35,534 bases of DNA, from assembly GCA_002803225.1 (NCBI GenBank), contig NXFV01000647.1, positions 1 through 35,534 on the forward strand, in the 5' to 3' direction. Within the stretch, counting starts at the first letter, position 1, and the number at the start of each line of letters is the position of its first letter. Shown here piece after piece: positions 1 to 10,072 of this stretch. This DNA comes from Gamarada debralockiae (Eukaryota > Ascomycota > Leotiomycetes > Helotiales > Hyphodiscaceae). A program made the position numbers and the translations under genes. Below the pieces are notes generated by a model that did not search any database, was not told the DNA's origin, and worked only from the letters and a program-made list of their open reading frames with translations.

Positions 1-572
1 CTAAACTGTCGTGCCCGACGCCTATCTCCTCAGGGGGGGATCCCCTCGAGCCCCTTCGGGTCGGGGGAGCCCCTCCCCCCCCCCCCCCCCCCTTCGTCAG
101 GCTTAAGGGCGGTCTTTTCATAATCTAAGTAATATTTATATAGGGCATATGCTCAGAATATACGCGTAGTCAAAAGCTCTGTCAGCGTAGAGAAGCGCGC
201 TAAAAAATTGTGGCGTCATTCTACGCTGATAGCGCTTTTCTCTACCCTGAGCGCGCTGGGACCTGGGGAAATTAAGTCTACTTTAAGAATAGTCAAATCA
301 CTCAACTATAGTACAGAATTACGCCACAAGAGCTCATCCATAGTAGAGAAAAATGAGAGAATCCCTAGCGTGATTCTGTACTATGGTGGCGCTTTTAGCT
401 ACTATGGTTCAACTGGAACCCGCCTCAGTTCTTGCCTAATCCATTTTCCCTGGTAAGGCTGTGATTGAAATATATTTGACCAACAACCGCTGTCCTTTTT
501 CATTCCTAGATCACTTCAAATTCACATTGTCTCTACCTACTTGCACCATCTCCCAACTGCGTATCTACAGCA
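1..572. repeat. Non-coding left edge with an 18-C tract and nested inverted repeats
   Basis: No gene is visible. Positions 75-92 are a run of 18 C within a GC-rich segment. Positions 184-383 hold nested inverted repeats: CAGCGTAGA near 184 pairs with TCTACGCTG near 220, and ATAGTACAGAAT (about 306-317) pairs perfectly with ATTCTGTACTAT (about 372-383). A TGTGGCGT-ATTCT motif recurs near 209 and, inverted, near 310-325. The arrangement resembles the subterminal repeats of a small non-autonomous DNA transposon, but no target duplication was found. The 17-mer starting TAATCTAAGT at 121 recurs near 33599 in the RIP-mutated repeat. Confidence 0.45.
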
Positions 573-2344
573 ATGTCGTACTCTTTGGTTCCCGCTCAAG
601 CTACTGGCATATTTCATGAATCCCTGGAGGCTGCACCATCCAACGGCCCTACCCGAGATGATTGGGAACGCTATCGGCCACTTATCAAGCGGTTATACGT
701 CGATGAGGGTAAAACGCTTAAGGAAGTCATGGCTATTATGAGACAATATGGACACAAGGCTACGTAAGCGAGCCCCCTAAGCTACATCAAGGCGGTGATA
801 TCTAACATGAAGGTAGCCCTAAGATGTATAAAGATCGGATCAAGAAGTGGAGACTTGAGAAGAAAAACAAGGAGCGCGACATGGTTGCGATTCTTCGCAA
901 AAAGACCGAACGCGAAGCAGTTGGAAAGGAGACTTCATTTCGAGTACGTGGTCAGGTCATCACCCTGGAGGATGTTCTTCATTACTTCAAACGGAAGAAG
1001 AGAGAGCAAGAGATAGGCATATCTACTGTTTCCACGCCTTCAGATATTTCCTGCTGGACACCATCGCCAGCGCACACACCCCGGCCAGTTGACGATAACC
1101 TTGAGATGGCCTCAACAGACTATGCTTCTTCGGAGACACCTTTCGATACATTCTTGCCGTTGGCTCTAGCAAGCAATGAGATAAAAGCTAGTATGGCCGT
1201 TAGGGGATGGACTCCTGCACCGCCCTTCGCCGACGATGACCATATCATTCAATTGGACGTCAACTCAGTTTACAATCTTCATTCCGATCGTTCGAGGATC
1301 CCTCATTCGCCCTCACCACCACAGACTCTCCTTGTACCCCAACGCCTTCTTTTCAACATTAAGACATATATTAGTGGCTCTTTTGAGAATGGGACTTGGT
1401 TCGCAGACGAAAATGATTTCTGCACGAATGTACCTCCAGCTACTGCCAGCCTACCTTACTGTGTTGATGATTTCGGAAGGAACTGCAGCCTGGCTATTAA
1501 ACTCACGGAAAGGGGTTCGTTTATCGAGTTTCGCCGAGTACTTTCGAAGGCCTTCAACCTTATCCAAGATCTTCTTCGATGCGAGCATCCACAAACTTTA
1601 CACTGCTTCTTTGAAGTACTCATCTTCCTGATACGAAAAGGCCGCCACGAAATTGTTTCCTTGCTACGTAACTACATCAAAGAGATGGCCACAAATCTCA
1701 TCGTGAGAGAGCATCCCTGGGGTCAGATATGTCGACTCATTGGCATGCTTGATGCAGAATCTCTTGAACTAGCGATCGCTCAATGCTGGAAATGTACTAT
1801 TGACTCATTTGCAAAAGGCCTCGGACAGATCAATCCATCTACTATCAACGTTTACCTTCTGTACATCTATCGTGTACATGAATCGATAGATCCTCTTGAG
1901 GCAGAAAGGCTGCTTCGAGGACTTCTCGGCCAATGTGAACAGATATCGAGGCAGGCTATAAGAATCATGCTCGACTTGGGACGTAATGCGATTGCACAAG
2001 GACACTACACAAAAGCCGAGGAGCTGGGACTATATATTGTGTCCCGAGTTCAAGAAGACGAATTGTCTTTCCACAGGAGAGACAAGATACAAGCCTTATT
2101 GGTCACTGCACGGAGCCAATTTTTCCAGCATAAACTAAATTCAGCAGTGAAGAATTTACGAGTCATCAGACAAATTATTATTGACCAATGGGGCATGACG
2201 GATTCATGGGCTATTACAAGCATGGTTATTCTGGAGGGGTGGCTTCGAGGCTGGGGCCGCGAGGATGAGGCAGATAAGTTGAAGGCAGAAAGAGACGAAT
2301 TGATAGGGTGGGATGAAGTTGATGAAGAGAATTTCGAGGAATAA
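573..2344 (+). CDS. Clr5-domain protein (possible transcriptional regulator)
   Basis: Two exons, 573-763 and 817-2344, give 572 aa. The intron (764-816, 53 bp) has GTAAGC, a CTAAC branch site near 802 and a TAG acceptor. Splicing joins the two halves of a Clr5 domain: residues about 28-80 start with W31 (DDWERYRPLIKRLY), continue through EGKTLKEVM and GHKATPKMYKDRIKKW, and end in a basic KK-rich stretch. The N-terminal Clr5 domain is common in Pezizomycotina, often with a helical or TPR-like C-terminus. The remaining 490 residues have no motif I recognise; the last 250 look helical and repeat-like (for example RLLRGLLGQCEQISRQAIRI). A nuclear regulatory role is inferred from the family only. 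The start is the first ATG in frame, 28 codons before the domain. Confidence 0.85.
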
Positions 2345-2738
2345 ATCCTTGCGTACACACTAATGTGGGACCAGCGATAGAAGTTTGAATGTGAGTCAAG
2401 AATCTCTGGAGAGTATAGAGTTTAAGGGACCCGACCTCTGACATGACGTGCAGCACTTTTGCAGTCATTTCATTGAACCCTGGGCGGTAGCTAGCTGCTC
2501 TCGTCACTGTTGGTTACGATAGAATCAAACTAATTGCAGGAGTTTGAGTCGTCCAGAGACTTTGGAAGTTGGAAATCCTCTATTTATCTCCAATGAGCAG
2601 ATAATTTCTCCTCAACACTTTAGCTTTTCAATTGGAAGGCTCGATCATTTGAGGATCTCGCCTGCATTAGGAACACCATCACAAACCTCGACAAGCTACA
2701 GAATAATATCACTGAGTAGTCTTGGCTTTAAAGTTAAC
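2345..2738. other. Intergenic, no gene seen
   Basis: This is the 3' side of the Clr5 gene. Only short open frames without recognisable motifs occur here, and I see no regulatory or RNA feature that I can defend. Confidence 0.4.
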
Positions 2739-2739
2739 A

Positions 2740-3168
2740 CATAGCTGAATACGGGCTCACATGTTCCTACAGGCAGTAATGCCAACTAGATCTATATCTA
2801 CGGTATGAAAAGCTTCAAAATCGCGGAGTGAGAAAACTTCGCAAATTAAACATCGCTTTTGGTATAGCCAAGACATCTCCAACTATTAGACCGGACGTCC
2901 GATATCTAACCCAGCAACCGTTATTAGGCCAAGATTCAAATTGGGATTTGGAAAAGATGCAGACGAAGACAAGAAAGGCAAGGCTCGGCAGGTAGAGCGG
3001 ATTGCGAAAGTATAGATCGAGAAGTGGGCTTGAAGATAAATACAAGTTCTGGACATTGACTGATGAAAACATCGCTATTAAAACACTGAAGTTAGGACAG
3101 TGTTTCGCTCTGCTTTGGCGTGATAACTCCGCAGACTTGTCCCTGAAATTTATTTCAGAATTACCAAC
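2740..3168 (+). pseudogene. Degenerate coding relic, family not identified
   Basis: One frame reads as protein-like sequence from about 2740 to 3168, interrupted by TAA at 2777-2779 and TAG at 2993-2995. It includes the segments RKLRKLNIAF, SGLRKYRSRSGLEDKYKFW and CFALLWRDNSADLSL. The length of coherent basic, helical sequence across two stops suggests the remains of a larger protein. The pattern vaguely recalls the helical N-terminus of fungal ankyrin or NACHT proteins, but I cannot name it. Both stops could come from C-to-T changes (CAA, CAG). Confidence 0.35.
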
Positions 3169-3941
3169 ATGGGCTCAGTTCAGGATCCCCATGGTACCCA
3201 CAGGAAAGAGTTTCTACCAGCGGATATGAGGTCAGTCTAGCCTCTCCAGTCCACAAATTCCTCGTCTCAAAATTGACTTTCTCGGAGATGGAATGTACCA
3301 TGGCGATGCATGCCAATAAGAAGACTTCGTATGGGTCTGCAGACAAGAACCTGGGTTCCTAGCCGGTTTCGCCAAACTCTGAAGCACGAACGAACTCCTC
3401 GTCTCCTTCGACAGCATAAATCTGACCCTTCCTCCACCCTCACTAGGAGGACAGAAATCCAGTACACCTTGGCCTTATGCTGATCAGTCGCCCTTGCGAA
3501 AAGGGAGGCATTGTGTTCAAGGCATCATAAATCTTCTGCATAGCGGACCGGATGATAGTGGACTTAATGTAGTTTCTAGAAGCCACATTTGTTTGAAGAG
3601 TTCTTTTGCGGAGTTTGGAGAGGAGAACAGTAGGGAGTGAGGATTGGAGAGGATTAAGCGGGGAGCAAGTTGAGTGACTTTCGAGAAGGGGAGGGAAAGT
3701 GACGAAAGTCTGTGCTGGGGCCGGGAGATTTGTTGCTATGGGATGGAAGAACGGTGCATTGGAATCAGAGACAGCAATCTAGGAACGTCAGGCTTTTATT
3801 TGTGAATCATTTCCCGTCGACACTCGGGAGCAGATCATGTGGACCGAATACACGGACGCTTGCTCTACCCCAGTATCTTTTGCCACACCAGAAGACCTCG
3901 AGCAAAACGAGCAACATTTGAAGCACGGAAGGGAGCGATGA
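3169..3941 (+). pseudogene. Broken phytanoyl-CoA dioxygenase-family (PhyH-like) gene
   Basis: Pieces of a fungal PhyH-like Fe(II)/2-oxoglutarate oxygenase lie in order. A possible N-terminus starts at ATG 3169 (MGSVQDPHGTHRKEF). Frame 2 then holds EDFVWVCRQEPGFLAGFAKL, ELLVSFDSINLTLPPPS, PWPYADQSPLRKG and GIINLLHSGPDDSGLNVV. Frame 1 from 3712 gives GPGDLLLWDGRTVHWN, the distal metal-binding His region. Frame 3 from 3819 gives DTREQIMWTEYTDACSTP. In-frame stops are TAA 3317-3319, TGA 3380-3382 and TGA 3638-3640, and there are at least two frameshifts (between 3640 and 3712, and near 3815). The proximal motif, usually H-x-D in this family, reads Y-A-D, so a metal ligand is also lost. The copy is non-functional. 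Remembered family consensus supports the call; no search was run. Confidence 0.75.
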
Positions 3942-4270
3942 GATTCACTTCAAACTTTTGGCTGGTGTAGAAGCTGACATTGGAAACTGTTCAGGCTCAT
4001 TGGCCACACCAATCTTGTTGTCAATTCCAGGAAGCAACTCCGACTTGGGAAACCTGGCACATACAGTAGAGAGCGACCACTTCACGTGCCCGAGATGGCC
4101 ATGCAGCTACTCCGACTGGCCGGTATTGAACGCTACTGAGCGCTATCCTATATTTAAACTTGACCGTATCAGCTAGAGCGTGCAGAGAATCGCAAATCTT
4201 TGACGAGCAGTCAATGCCAAAAGGGCGTAGCAAATTAGAAACACATCACTCAACACCTCATCGTCTCCAC
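3942..4270. other. Intergenic, no gene seen
   Basis: This lies between the dioxygenase relic and the 3' end of the minus-strand gene at 4271. Only non-homologous short frames are present. Confidence 0.4.
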
Positions 4271-4881
4271 TCAGTACATTACAACCCCACCACCCTCATC
4301 ACCCAACTTCCCCTCGCTGTCCAACTTCCCCAAACAAGCCTTCACCCTCCCCACCATATGCTTCCCGTATTCCGGGCCTAGCGGCGGCGTCTCGACCGTC
4401 AAATCCGGTCGCAACCACGGGATATCCTTGCCCTTCCCCTTAGCCGCATCATACATCTCCTTGAACCCAGCATCATCGTACCCGCCTCCCGTGACCACGG
4501 CAACAGGAAGCTTGGAGTAGTTCCGGGAACCGATATTCTCTTCACTTGATGGTGGGGTTTGGCCTTGGAGAAGGGCTGGGATGTCTGATGCTCCCCTAGA
4601 TGGGCTGAGGATTATGTGGATGACTGGTTTGGGGACGGGTTAGGGATGGTTGGGGATGGGAGCGGGTGAGGTGAGGTGGAGGACATACCATCGTACTCGG
4701 GTAACAAGCCATTCTTGACACCCGTAGCAATTTGCGGTGACTTCCCACAGAGAATAACTGGTTGCGCTGAAGTCATGGCTTTGTTGGTGACGGATTGAAG
4801 ATGCTCCGATTTAAAACGAGAATTGAAAGAACGGGTGAAATTTGGCAAGGAAGTAAATCGAGGTATCCTTGAGAATAACAT
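4271..4881 (-). CDS. Small conserved-looking fungal protein, function unknown
   Basis: Two exons on the minus strand, 4881-4689 and 4623-4271, give 181 aa. The intron (4624-4688, 65 bp) starts GTATGT, ends CAG and is needed for frame: it joins LLPEYD to VIHIILSPSRGASDIPALL. Recognisable blocks are QPVILCGKSPQIATGVKNGL, VVTGGGYDDAGFKEMYDAA, IPWLRPDLT and PPLGPEYGKHMVGRVKACLGKL. I recall similar unnamed proteins in many ascomycetes; no catalytic motif is obvious. Two starts are possible. ATG 4881 adds 35 residues rich in R, F and S and poor in acids, resembling a mitochondrial presequence (MLFSRIPRFTSLPNFTRSFN). ATG 4776 gives MTSAQPVILCGK, which resembles the usual start of the family. I cannot decide between them; the shorter form would be 146 aa. 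Confidence 0.75.
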
Positions 4882-5402
4882 AGCAGGAAATCCCGGGGAG
4901 CAGAATGAGACACTTATACTCGGAGTAATGAGGAGGAAGGTTGGAGATACTCAGCCGCGCTCGCGTTCGTGTTGCGAGTACCCATGTTTAGTGCTGACTA
5001 TCGTTATAGCTATTCCTTGCAGGGTAAGCTCTGGTAGCGTATGCAGATCTTGCAGCCTTTACCCGTCCATAAGTATACATAGCAGCACCAGTAATTGGCT
5101 AGCTATCGTACTCTTGTGCATGCAAAGCCTGCATTTGGAAAGAGAATGAACAACTAGGTTGATTTCAGACTTGATTTAAAATAAATAGAAGCTTGAACGA
5201 GCAGCGTCGAAGCCGCGGAGAGATGAACAGGACAGATCTGATACAGGTGTATATGAGAGCACAAAATACAATATCCCTCTCATCTATTTAGGCCCTGCAA
5301 ATGTGTAAATGCACTCGCTCATCATACACACATGCTTCCCTCTAACTCCTTCCATATACTTCCCCACCCTTCCCTTTCTCCCATCACCTAGTGCCAATCC
5401 CA
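4882..5402. other. Intergenic: upstream of the small gene, 3' side of GCS1
   Basis: Holds the promoter of the minus-strand gene that starts at 4881 and the 3' region of GCS1, whose stop is at 5403. No motif or RNA gene is evident. Confidence 0.4.
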
Positions 5403-6850
5403 CTACCACTTATCCCAATTATCCTCATCCTTCTTCCCTCCACCACCCATGCCAGTCCCAGTCCCACCAGCCTTCTTAATAGCACTCGTCCCAACAGCAC
5501 TCGGTTTACTATTCCCCGCCTCTGCAAAGCTATCCCAGAAATCCTTCTTACTCTCATCAATAGGCATCGTTCTATATGCTCCTTTAGACGATGGTCCGTC
5601 GCTTCCTTCTACGAAACGGTTGAAGCCATCCGCTGCACTCTTCGCACCTGTTTGTGCGCCTCGGGCGACTTGGGCGGCTGTGAGGCGTGCTTGTGCTGCT
5701 AGGTCTGTTTCCGCTAGCTATTGTGCCAGATCCGTCAGCATACGTACTTAGATAGCCATAAGGGAGATTGGGGATTGAAGCTGTGAAAAGGATGGAGAGA
5801 AGAGCATACCTTCGCAGCAGTAGGTTGAATATACCCCTCATTAACAGTCTTCGCCGTCTTTCCCACAGTCGTAGTAAACCACCCAAAACCCTTCGTAAGC
5901 GCAGCCACCGGATCCTTCTGCAAGTCGTCAAAGCCCGGTAACTTAGCTTCCTGCTTCGTATTCTCCATCGGACTACTCCCAAACCCAGCATACTTCCCCC
6001 CTTGAGACGGCGGTAAGTCCGCGGGCCGACTAGCATTCGCAGCTCCTAAGCCCGCAAAGTATTTATCGTCGACTTTGGCCTTTCCAGGGCCGCTGCGAGA
6101 GGGAGAATCGGTTCGTGCGCCGAGAGGGGTTTGCGAACGGCTGGCGGTGTTGGAGGGAGTTGCGGATGAGGCGAAGGACATGGAGGTGGACACTGGTTTG
6201 GTCGAGGGGACGTAATCTTTTCCTTCGACTTTGGCGGAGAGGCGCTCTTTCCATTCTTCTCCTACCTCGCCTGAGTATCGTTCTGCGATCGTAGCATCAT
6301 CCCAGCTATTATCGTCTCGTCAGCACCATCCCCTTTCTCCTAATCCTCCCCATCGCACCCGGCTCAAATCCCCCTTGCCCATCCCCCACAAACCCAGTCT
6401 ACCCTCCCCATAGCAGAAATTGATTCCTTACCTGATGCCAGCCATCTTATTACTCTCAGCATCCTCAAAAAAGTCTCTCCAAGGTTTATTCCCACCCAAC
6501 CGCATGCGCTCAATCTCCGCAGCCTTAAACGCATCCATCGTAATACTCCGCACAAAACTAATATGCACACCAAGGCCTCTATGTACGCCTGCGCAGCTGA
6601 GGCAGATGAAGATTCCGAATTTGGGGGATGCCCATTGTGGGGATGGGGCGCCGCAGTCACAGCAGCGGTCGTTGGAGTTCGTTTTTTGGATCTCAAGGAG
6701 CTGAGAGGTGGCGGATTAGAATGGTGCTTGATTCGAATGTTTATAGGGAATTGAGGAGGGCTTTATGAGATAAAGGAGGGTTGGGAAAGAGAGATAGGAT
6801 ACCTTGGAGCGAGTCTCCGGGTCCACCTCCCACATGGCTTTGCTGGCCAT
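5403..6850 (-). CDS. GCS1: ADP-ribosylation factor GTPase-activating protein (Gcs1-type ArfGAP)
   Basis: Four minus-strand exons, 6850-6803, 6700-6432, 6305-5810 and 5717-5403, give 375 aa; introns of 102, 126 and 92 bp keep frame. The N-terminus [16 protein letters not shown] leads into the ArfGAP zinc finger with C29, C32, C49 and C52 (CX2CX16CX2C), followed by GVHRGLG with the arginine finger R57. Next come [11 protein letters not shown] and NKPWRDFF. The middle is a low-complexity Ser/Pro linker, then [19 protein letters not shown] and [15 protein letters not shown], and the acidic/aromatic end DNWDKW. This is the Gcs1/ArfGAP1 layout, in which the C-terminal part senses curved membranes. 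Family role: stimulates GTP hydrolysis on Arf1 at the Golgi and endosomes, driving coat release. The length fits the family (yeast Gcs1 about 350). The first ATG in frame is used. Confidence 0.93.
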
Positions 6851-7695
6851 GCTGCAGCGAATGCGAGTCTCACTCGCAGTGCAACAATGCTTTTTGCCTT
6901 AAGAGCAGACAATTGAACCTCTCAGAATGTAGATCTGAGCGCTGGCAATAATTCGTTATTGAGAAATTTAGGGGAAGCGTCGTGGTGAGGGAAATTGGCG
7001 GGATGATGATTGTGTTCTAAAAGGGGTTTGAAGTCGGCAGCTAGCGAAAGTCCAGCCCAATGATTGTGGATGCGCGGCTGCAGCGTAAGGCTACGGTTTT
7101 CTCAAGAAAAGGAAGCATGTCACACGAGCATTTCAAGGGGAGGAGCCCAGTTGTTGTTGTTGGAGTTTGCATTACTTGGATCATTAGAGGTGTGATCAGG
7201 GAGTCAATAGTCACGAGGCAAAGTTGGAAAGGTCGCTGAGATTACTTCAATTGCAATTTTATACTATCAATGAGAATGGTATCACTGACGAATAACTTTT
7301 CCATTCCCTTCCCTTCCCGAGAGAGCACATCAAGAAAGAAATCTAGTTGTACAGCCCTGAGAATGCTCGAGAAATGGTAATAACACATTGTTTTTGAAGA
7401 GAGTCATCAAGAACTATGAACGCCATGCGGATAGGAAAAGGTTCAGTTGTCAAGGAAGAAGTCGGGGGACCACAATCTATGAGACGCCAGCAACCATTCC
7501 ACCACCAGGTGAACAAAGGTTCCACCATAAAAAGGAAAATCATCGAGTTGACCAGTCCGGTGAAGATTCAAGGGACCAAATCCATCTTCCATCCCCGAGT
7601 GCATTCACGAAGCGTCATGATCCAAAGCAGAGTAAGCAATGAATCACCTTCCGTGCAATGCAACTCTCATCATACAATAATACACCTGCTACTGC
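6851..7695. other. Intergenic: GCS1 promoter and 3' region of the RRM gene
   Basis: 845 bp between two minus-strand genes. Several short plus-strand frames overlap here (7388-7730), but they have no homology-like motif and lie where the RRM gene's 3' UTR is expected. Nothing further is supported. Confidence 0.4.
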
Positions 7696-9091
7696 TTAAG
7701 CAGCAACAGTCTCGGCAGTGCCGTTGGTAGGCTCAGTGTCAGCATCAGCTGGGGCATTGGCATCCTCGTCGGTCTTGTCTGGGCTGTCGATGGCGACCTT
7801 GACGGCGATCTCACGGCCCTCGATCTCCTTTCCGTTCATCTCGCTGACGGCCTTCTGTTGTTGCTCCTCGGAGGAGAGTGTAACGAAACCGAAACCACGA
7901 CCTTTGCGGGGCTCGTTGCGGGCCTGGAGCTTCTTGACCATGAAGCGGGGAATGGGGCGAAGGGCGATCTTGGCAGAAGATGGCTCATAAGCAGCGAAGA
8001 GTTCCTTGAGCTATAGCGAAATAGTTAGTATGGAATAACATCAGAGTATTGGTAAGAACGCACCTTATCCTCGGTGAGATCGTAAGGCAGGTTGGCAACC
8101 ATAACCTTGTTCTTGGATGGGATGCCGTCGGCTGGAGGACCACGCTCGCGACGCTCGCGAGGGTTGGGATTGCTAGGGCGGGTTTTAGGTTCCTTCTCGG
8201 TCTTCTCAACCTTCTCGCTGGTTGCCTGACTGGTGGTCTCGGTAGAGGGAAGGGCATCCTTATCGGCAGGAGCCTCAGCACCTTCCTCACCACGGGACTT
8301 GGAATGTTAGCTGCTGCATATTAACTTAGGAGCCCTCTTGAGACTTACACCACGAGCAGCACGAGCACCACGTCCTCCGCGACCACGGCCACGTCCGCGG
8401 CTGCGTGTTTGGCGGCGGCGACCACCTTCACCTCCGGAACCAGCCTCGCCTCCACTAGCAGCATCACCCTTCTCGGTATTTGGCTCAGGCTTGCGGGCAA
8501 GCTGGACAGAGACCTTGCGATCAAGGATCTCCTTTCCGGAGAGCTCAGCAATGGCACGCTCAGCCTCGGTTGGGGTAGAAAGGTCGACAAAGGCATATCC
8601 GACAGGGCGGTCGGTGCGCGGGTTCTTTGGGATAGAGGTGGATTCACTGTTGGGTGGCAAAGACGTCAGCAACTGTCAAAAACGCCCAATTTTTGCAATT
8701 TCCGTCACGAATAGTGGCTATGATGGCCATCATGGCGTGTTTGGATATAGATACAGGATGACTCAATCGCACTTGCCACAGTTGCTCAATTGTTCAAGGA
8801 GCGTGTGCACGAAAGGGGTACGAGGTTGCTCGAGGAGTACGGAAGCTGGATAACTAACATCAGGTATCCCTTGAAGAAGGATTGCAACTCCCCCTCGGTG
8901 GTCGCGTACGCGAGGTTACCGATGTAAAGTCTGCGGCCCTCTGCAGCGCTGGCCAAGACTGCCTCATTGTGAGCAGCATTGGTGGTCTTGTCGGCAGAGG
9001 TGTCTGCGGGCTTGTCATTAAGGGTGGTGTTGCTAAGAGCGGCAGTAACGTCGTTGACGGCGTCAGAAACTTTCTCCACGATAGTAGACAT
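7696..9091 (-). CDS. RNA-binding protein with RRM, RG-rich linker and RRM (Sbp1-like)
   Basis: Four minus-strand exons, 9091-8859, 8646-8349, 8297-8064 and 8010-7696, give 359 aa. The introns are 212, 51 and 53 bp; the last two have CTAAC branch sites. RRM1 spans about residues 54-129, with RNP2 LYIGNL (55-60) and RNP1-like PVGYAFVDL. An Arg/Gly-rich stretch around 150-177 (RSRGRGRGRGGRGARAARG) and a charged, Pro-rich linker follow. RRM2 is about 243-335, with VMVANLPYD as RNP2 and KGRGFGFVTL as RNP1. The tail is Asp/Ala-rich. RRM-RGG-RRM order is that of yeast Sbp1, a translation repressor that binds eIF4G through its RGG region; orthology is inferred from architecture only. The RGs are likely arginine-methylation sites. 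A nucleolar or other RNP role cannot be excluded. Start ATG 9091 is the first in frame. Confidence 0.88.
8647..8858 (-). other. Long first intron of the RRM gene containing a 14-bp palindrome
   Basis: 212 bp, against 51 and 53 bp for the gene's other introns. The donor is GTTAGT and the acceptor CAACAG; removal joins GYL to IESTSIP inside RRM1. ATGATGGCCATCAT at 8720-8733 is a perfect palindrome. Confidence 0.6.
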
Positions 9092-10072
9092 GGTTGATAT
9101 TGGTGGGTTGTTTGACTGAAGATAGAACTTGAGGTGTGATGGGAAATTGTCGACGTTCGCTGAGTGTGGTAAACTCTTGAACAATGGGGAGTTGTGTTGA
9201 AGGGTAGCTAGGTGCCCTAGAAGACTGGGAGTGGTTTGTTTGGGGGTTGGGAGTTTGATGAACTTGATCGTATCTTGTTGTGATGTGAAGTCGAAGGAGA
9301 AAGGGAGAGAAGGAGGCTTCGCGTGCGAAATACAAAATTCCAGCAGCCGCACCCTTTTCCTAATTAAGCGAATGGGCACTTGCCCTAATGCGGCTAGACA
9401 CGGGGCAGGCAGGCAAAGAGAAAAATCTCGAGTGAATGAGGGATCCCTGTAGGGAAGGTGCGATGGAAAAGGAGGTGGATTAGCTCCGGGGGGGATATTC
9501 GTAATTGTTTGGATATCATGAATTCACTACCATCGATCTGGAGTTTTTATTTAATTGAACGATTGGTAAATATACATACACAAGTTCAGCTTTGCCCTAG
9601 GTAGAATGAGCCTCAGCCTCATGAGCAATCGTGAATTTGCAGATGCCCGTTCACGATGGTACGCTAACCCAGGCAGACGGGTTGCTTCGTTCGCCCGCTT
9701 TGTCCAGCCCTGCACGTCAGGATTTATTTCTAGAAGCTTTTACTTACGGAACGGGCGATGAGTAACTCGCCGCGCAAGGCTGTGAGTCTGCCTCGTGTGA
9801 GTCGTGCACATTCAGGGGCCAATACTACATATGGTCAACATCCAAGCAATCGTATCCAAGTACCAGGATCAAGGGACATACATTTATATATGCCAACCAA
9901 TTATTGCATTAACAAGCAATGTTTTGGGTTCATGGATAACAATCAACCGGAGATTTGTAGAAATTTGCGCGGCGCACGTGATGATAAAAGAAAAACAGGC
10001 TCCGGATTTTCATCATGAAGCTTTTTTTTTATCGTCACCCATCCCATCTTTCTCGCCACAGTCCATCCAAAC
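9092..10072. promoter_or_regulatory. Shared divergent promoter region of the RRM gene and TAH18
   Basis: 981 bp separates the two start codons, which point away from each other. The TAH18 side ends in a pyrimidine-rich leader (T run near 10023 followed by CATCTTTCTCGCCACAG). No coding sequence is convincing. Confidence 0.5.
9975..9980. promoter_or_regulatory. CACGTG E-box upstream of TAH18
   Basis: A palindromic CACGTG followed by A lies 93 bp before the TAH18 ATG. In fungi such sites can bind bHLH factors (Cbf1 type). A single hexamer is weak evidence. Confidence 0.25.

Noticed and set aside
75..92. 18-C homopolymer as a biological signal
   Set aside because: May be a repeat edge or a sequencing/assembly artefact; length is unreliable in such tracts.
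5584..6036. 150-codon minus-strand frame overlapping GCS1
   Set aside because: It is an out-of-frame shadow of GCS1 exons 3 and 4; the ArfGAP frame explains the sequence fully.
8338..8853. 171-codon plus-strand frame opposite the RRM gene
   Set aside because: Arg/Pro-rich translation of the antisense of the RG-rich region; no motif, and the sense gene is well supported.
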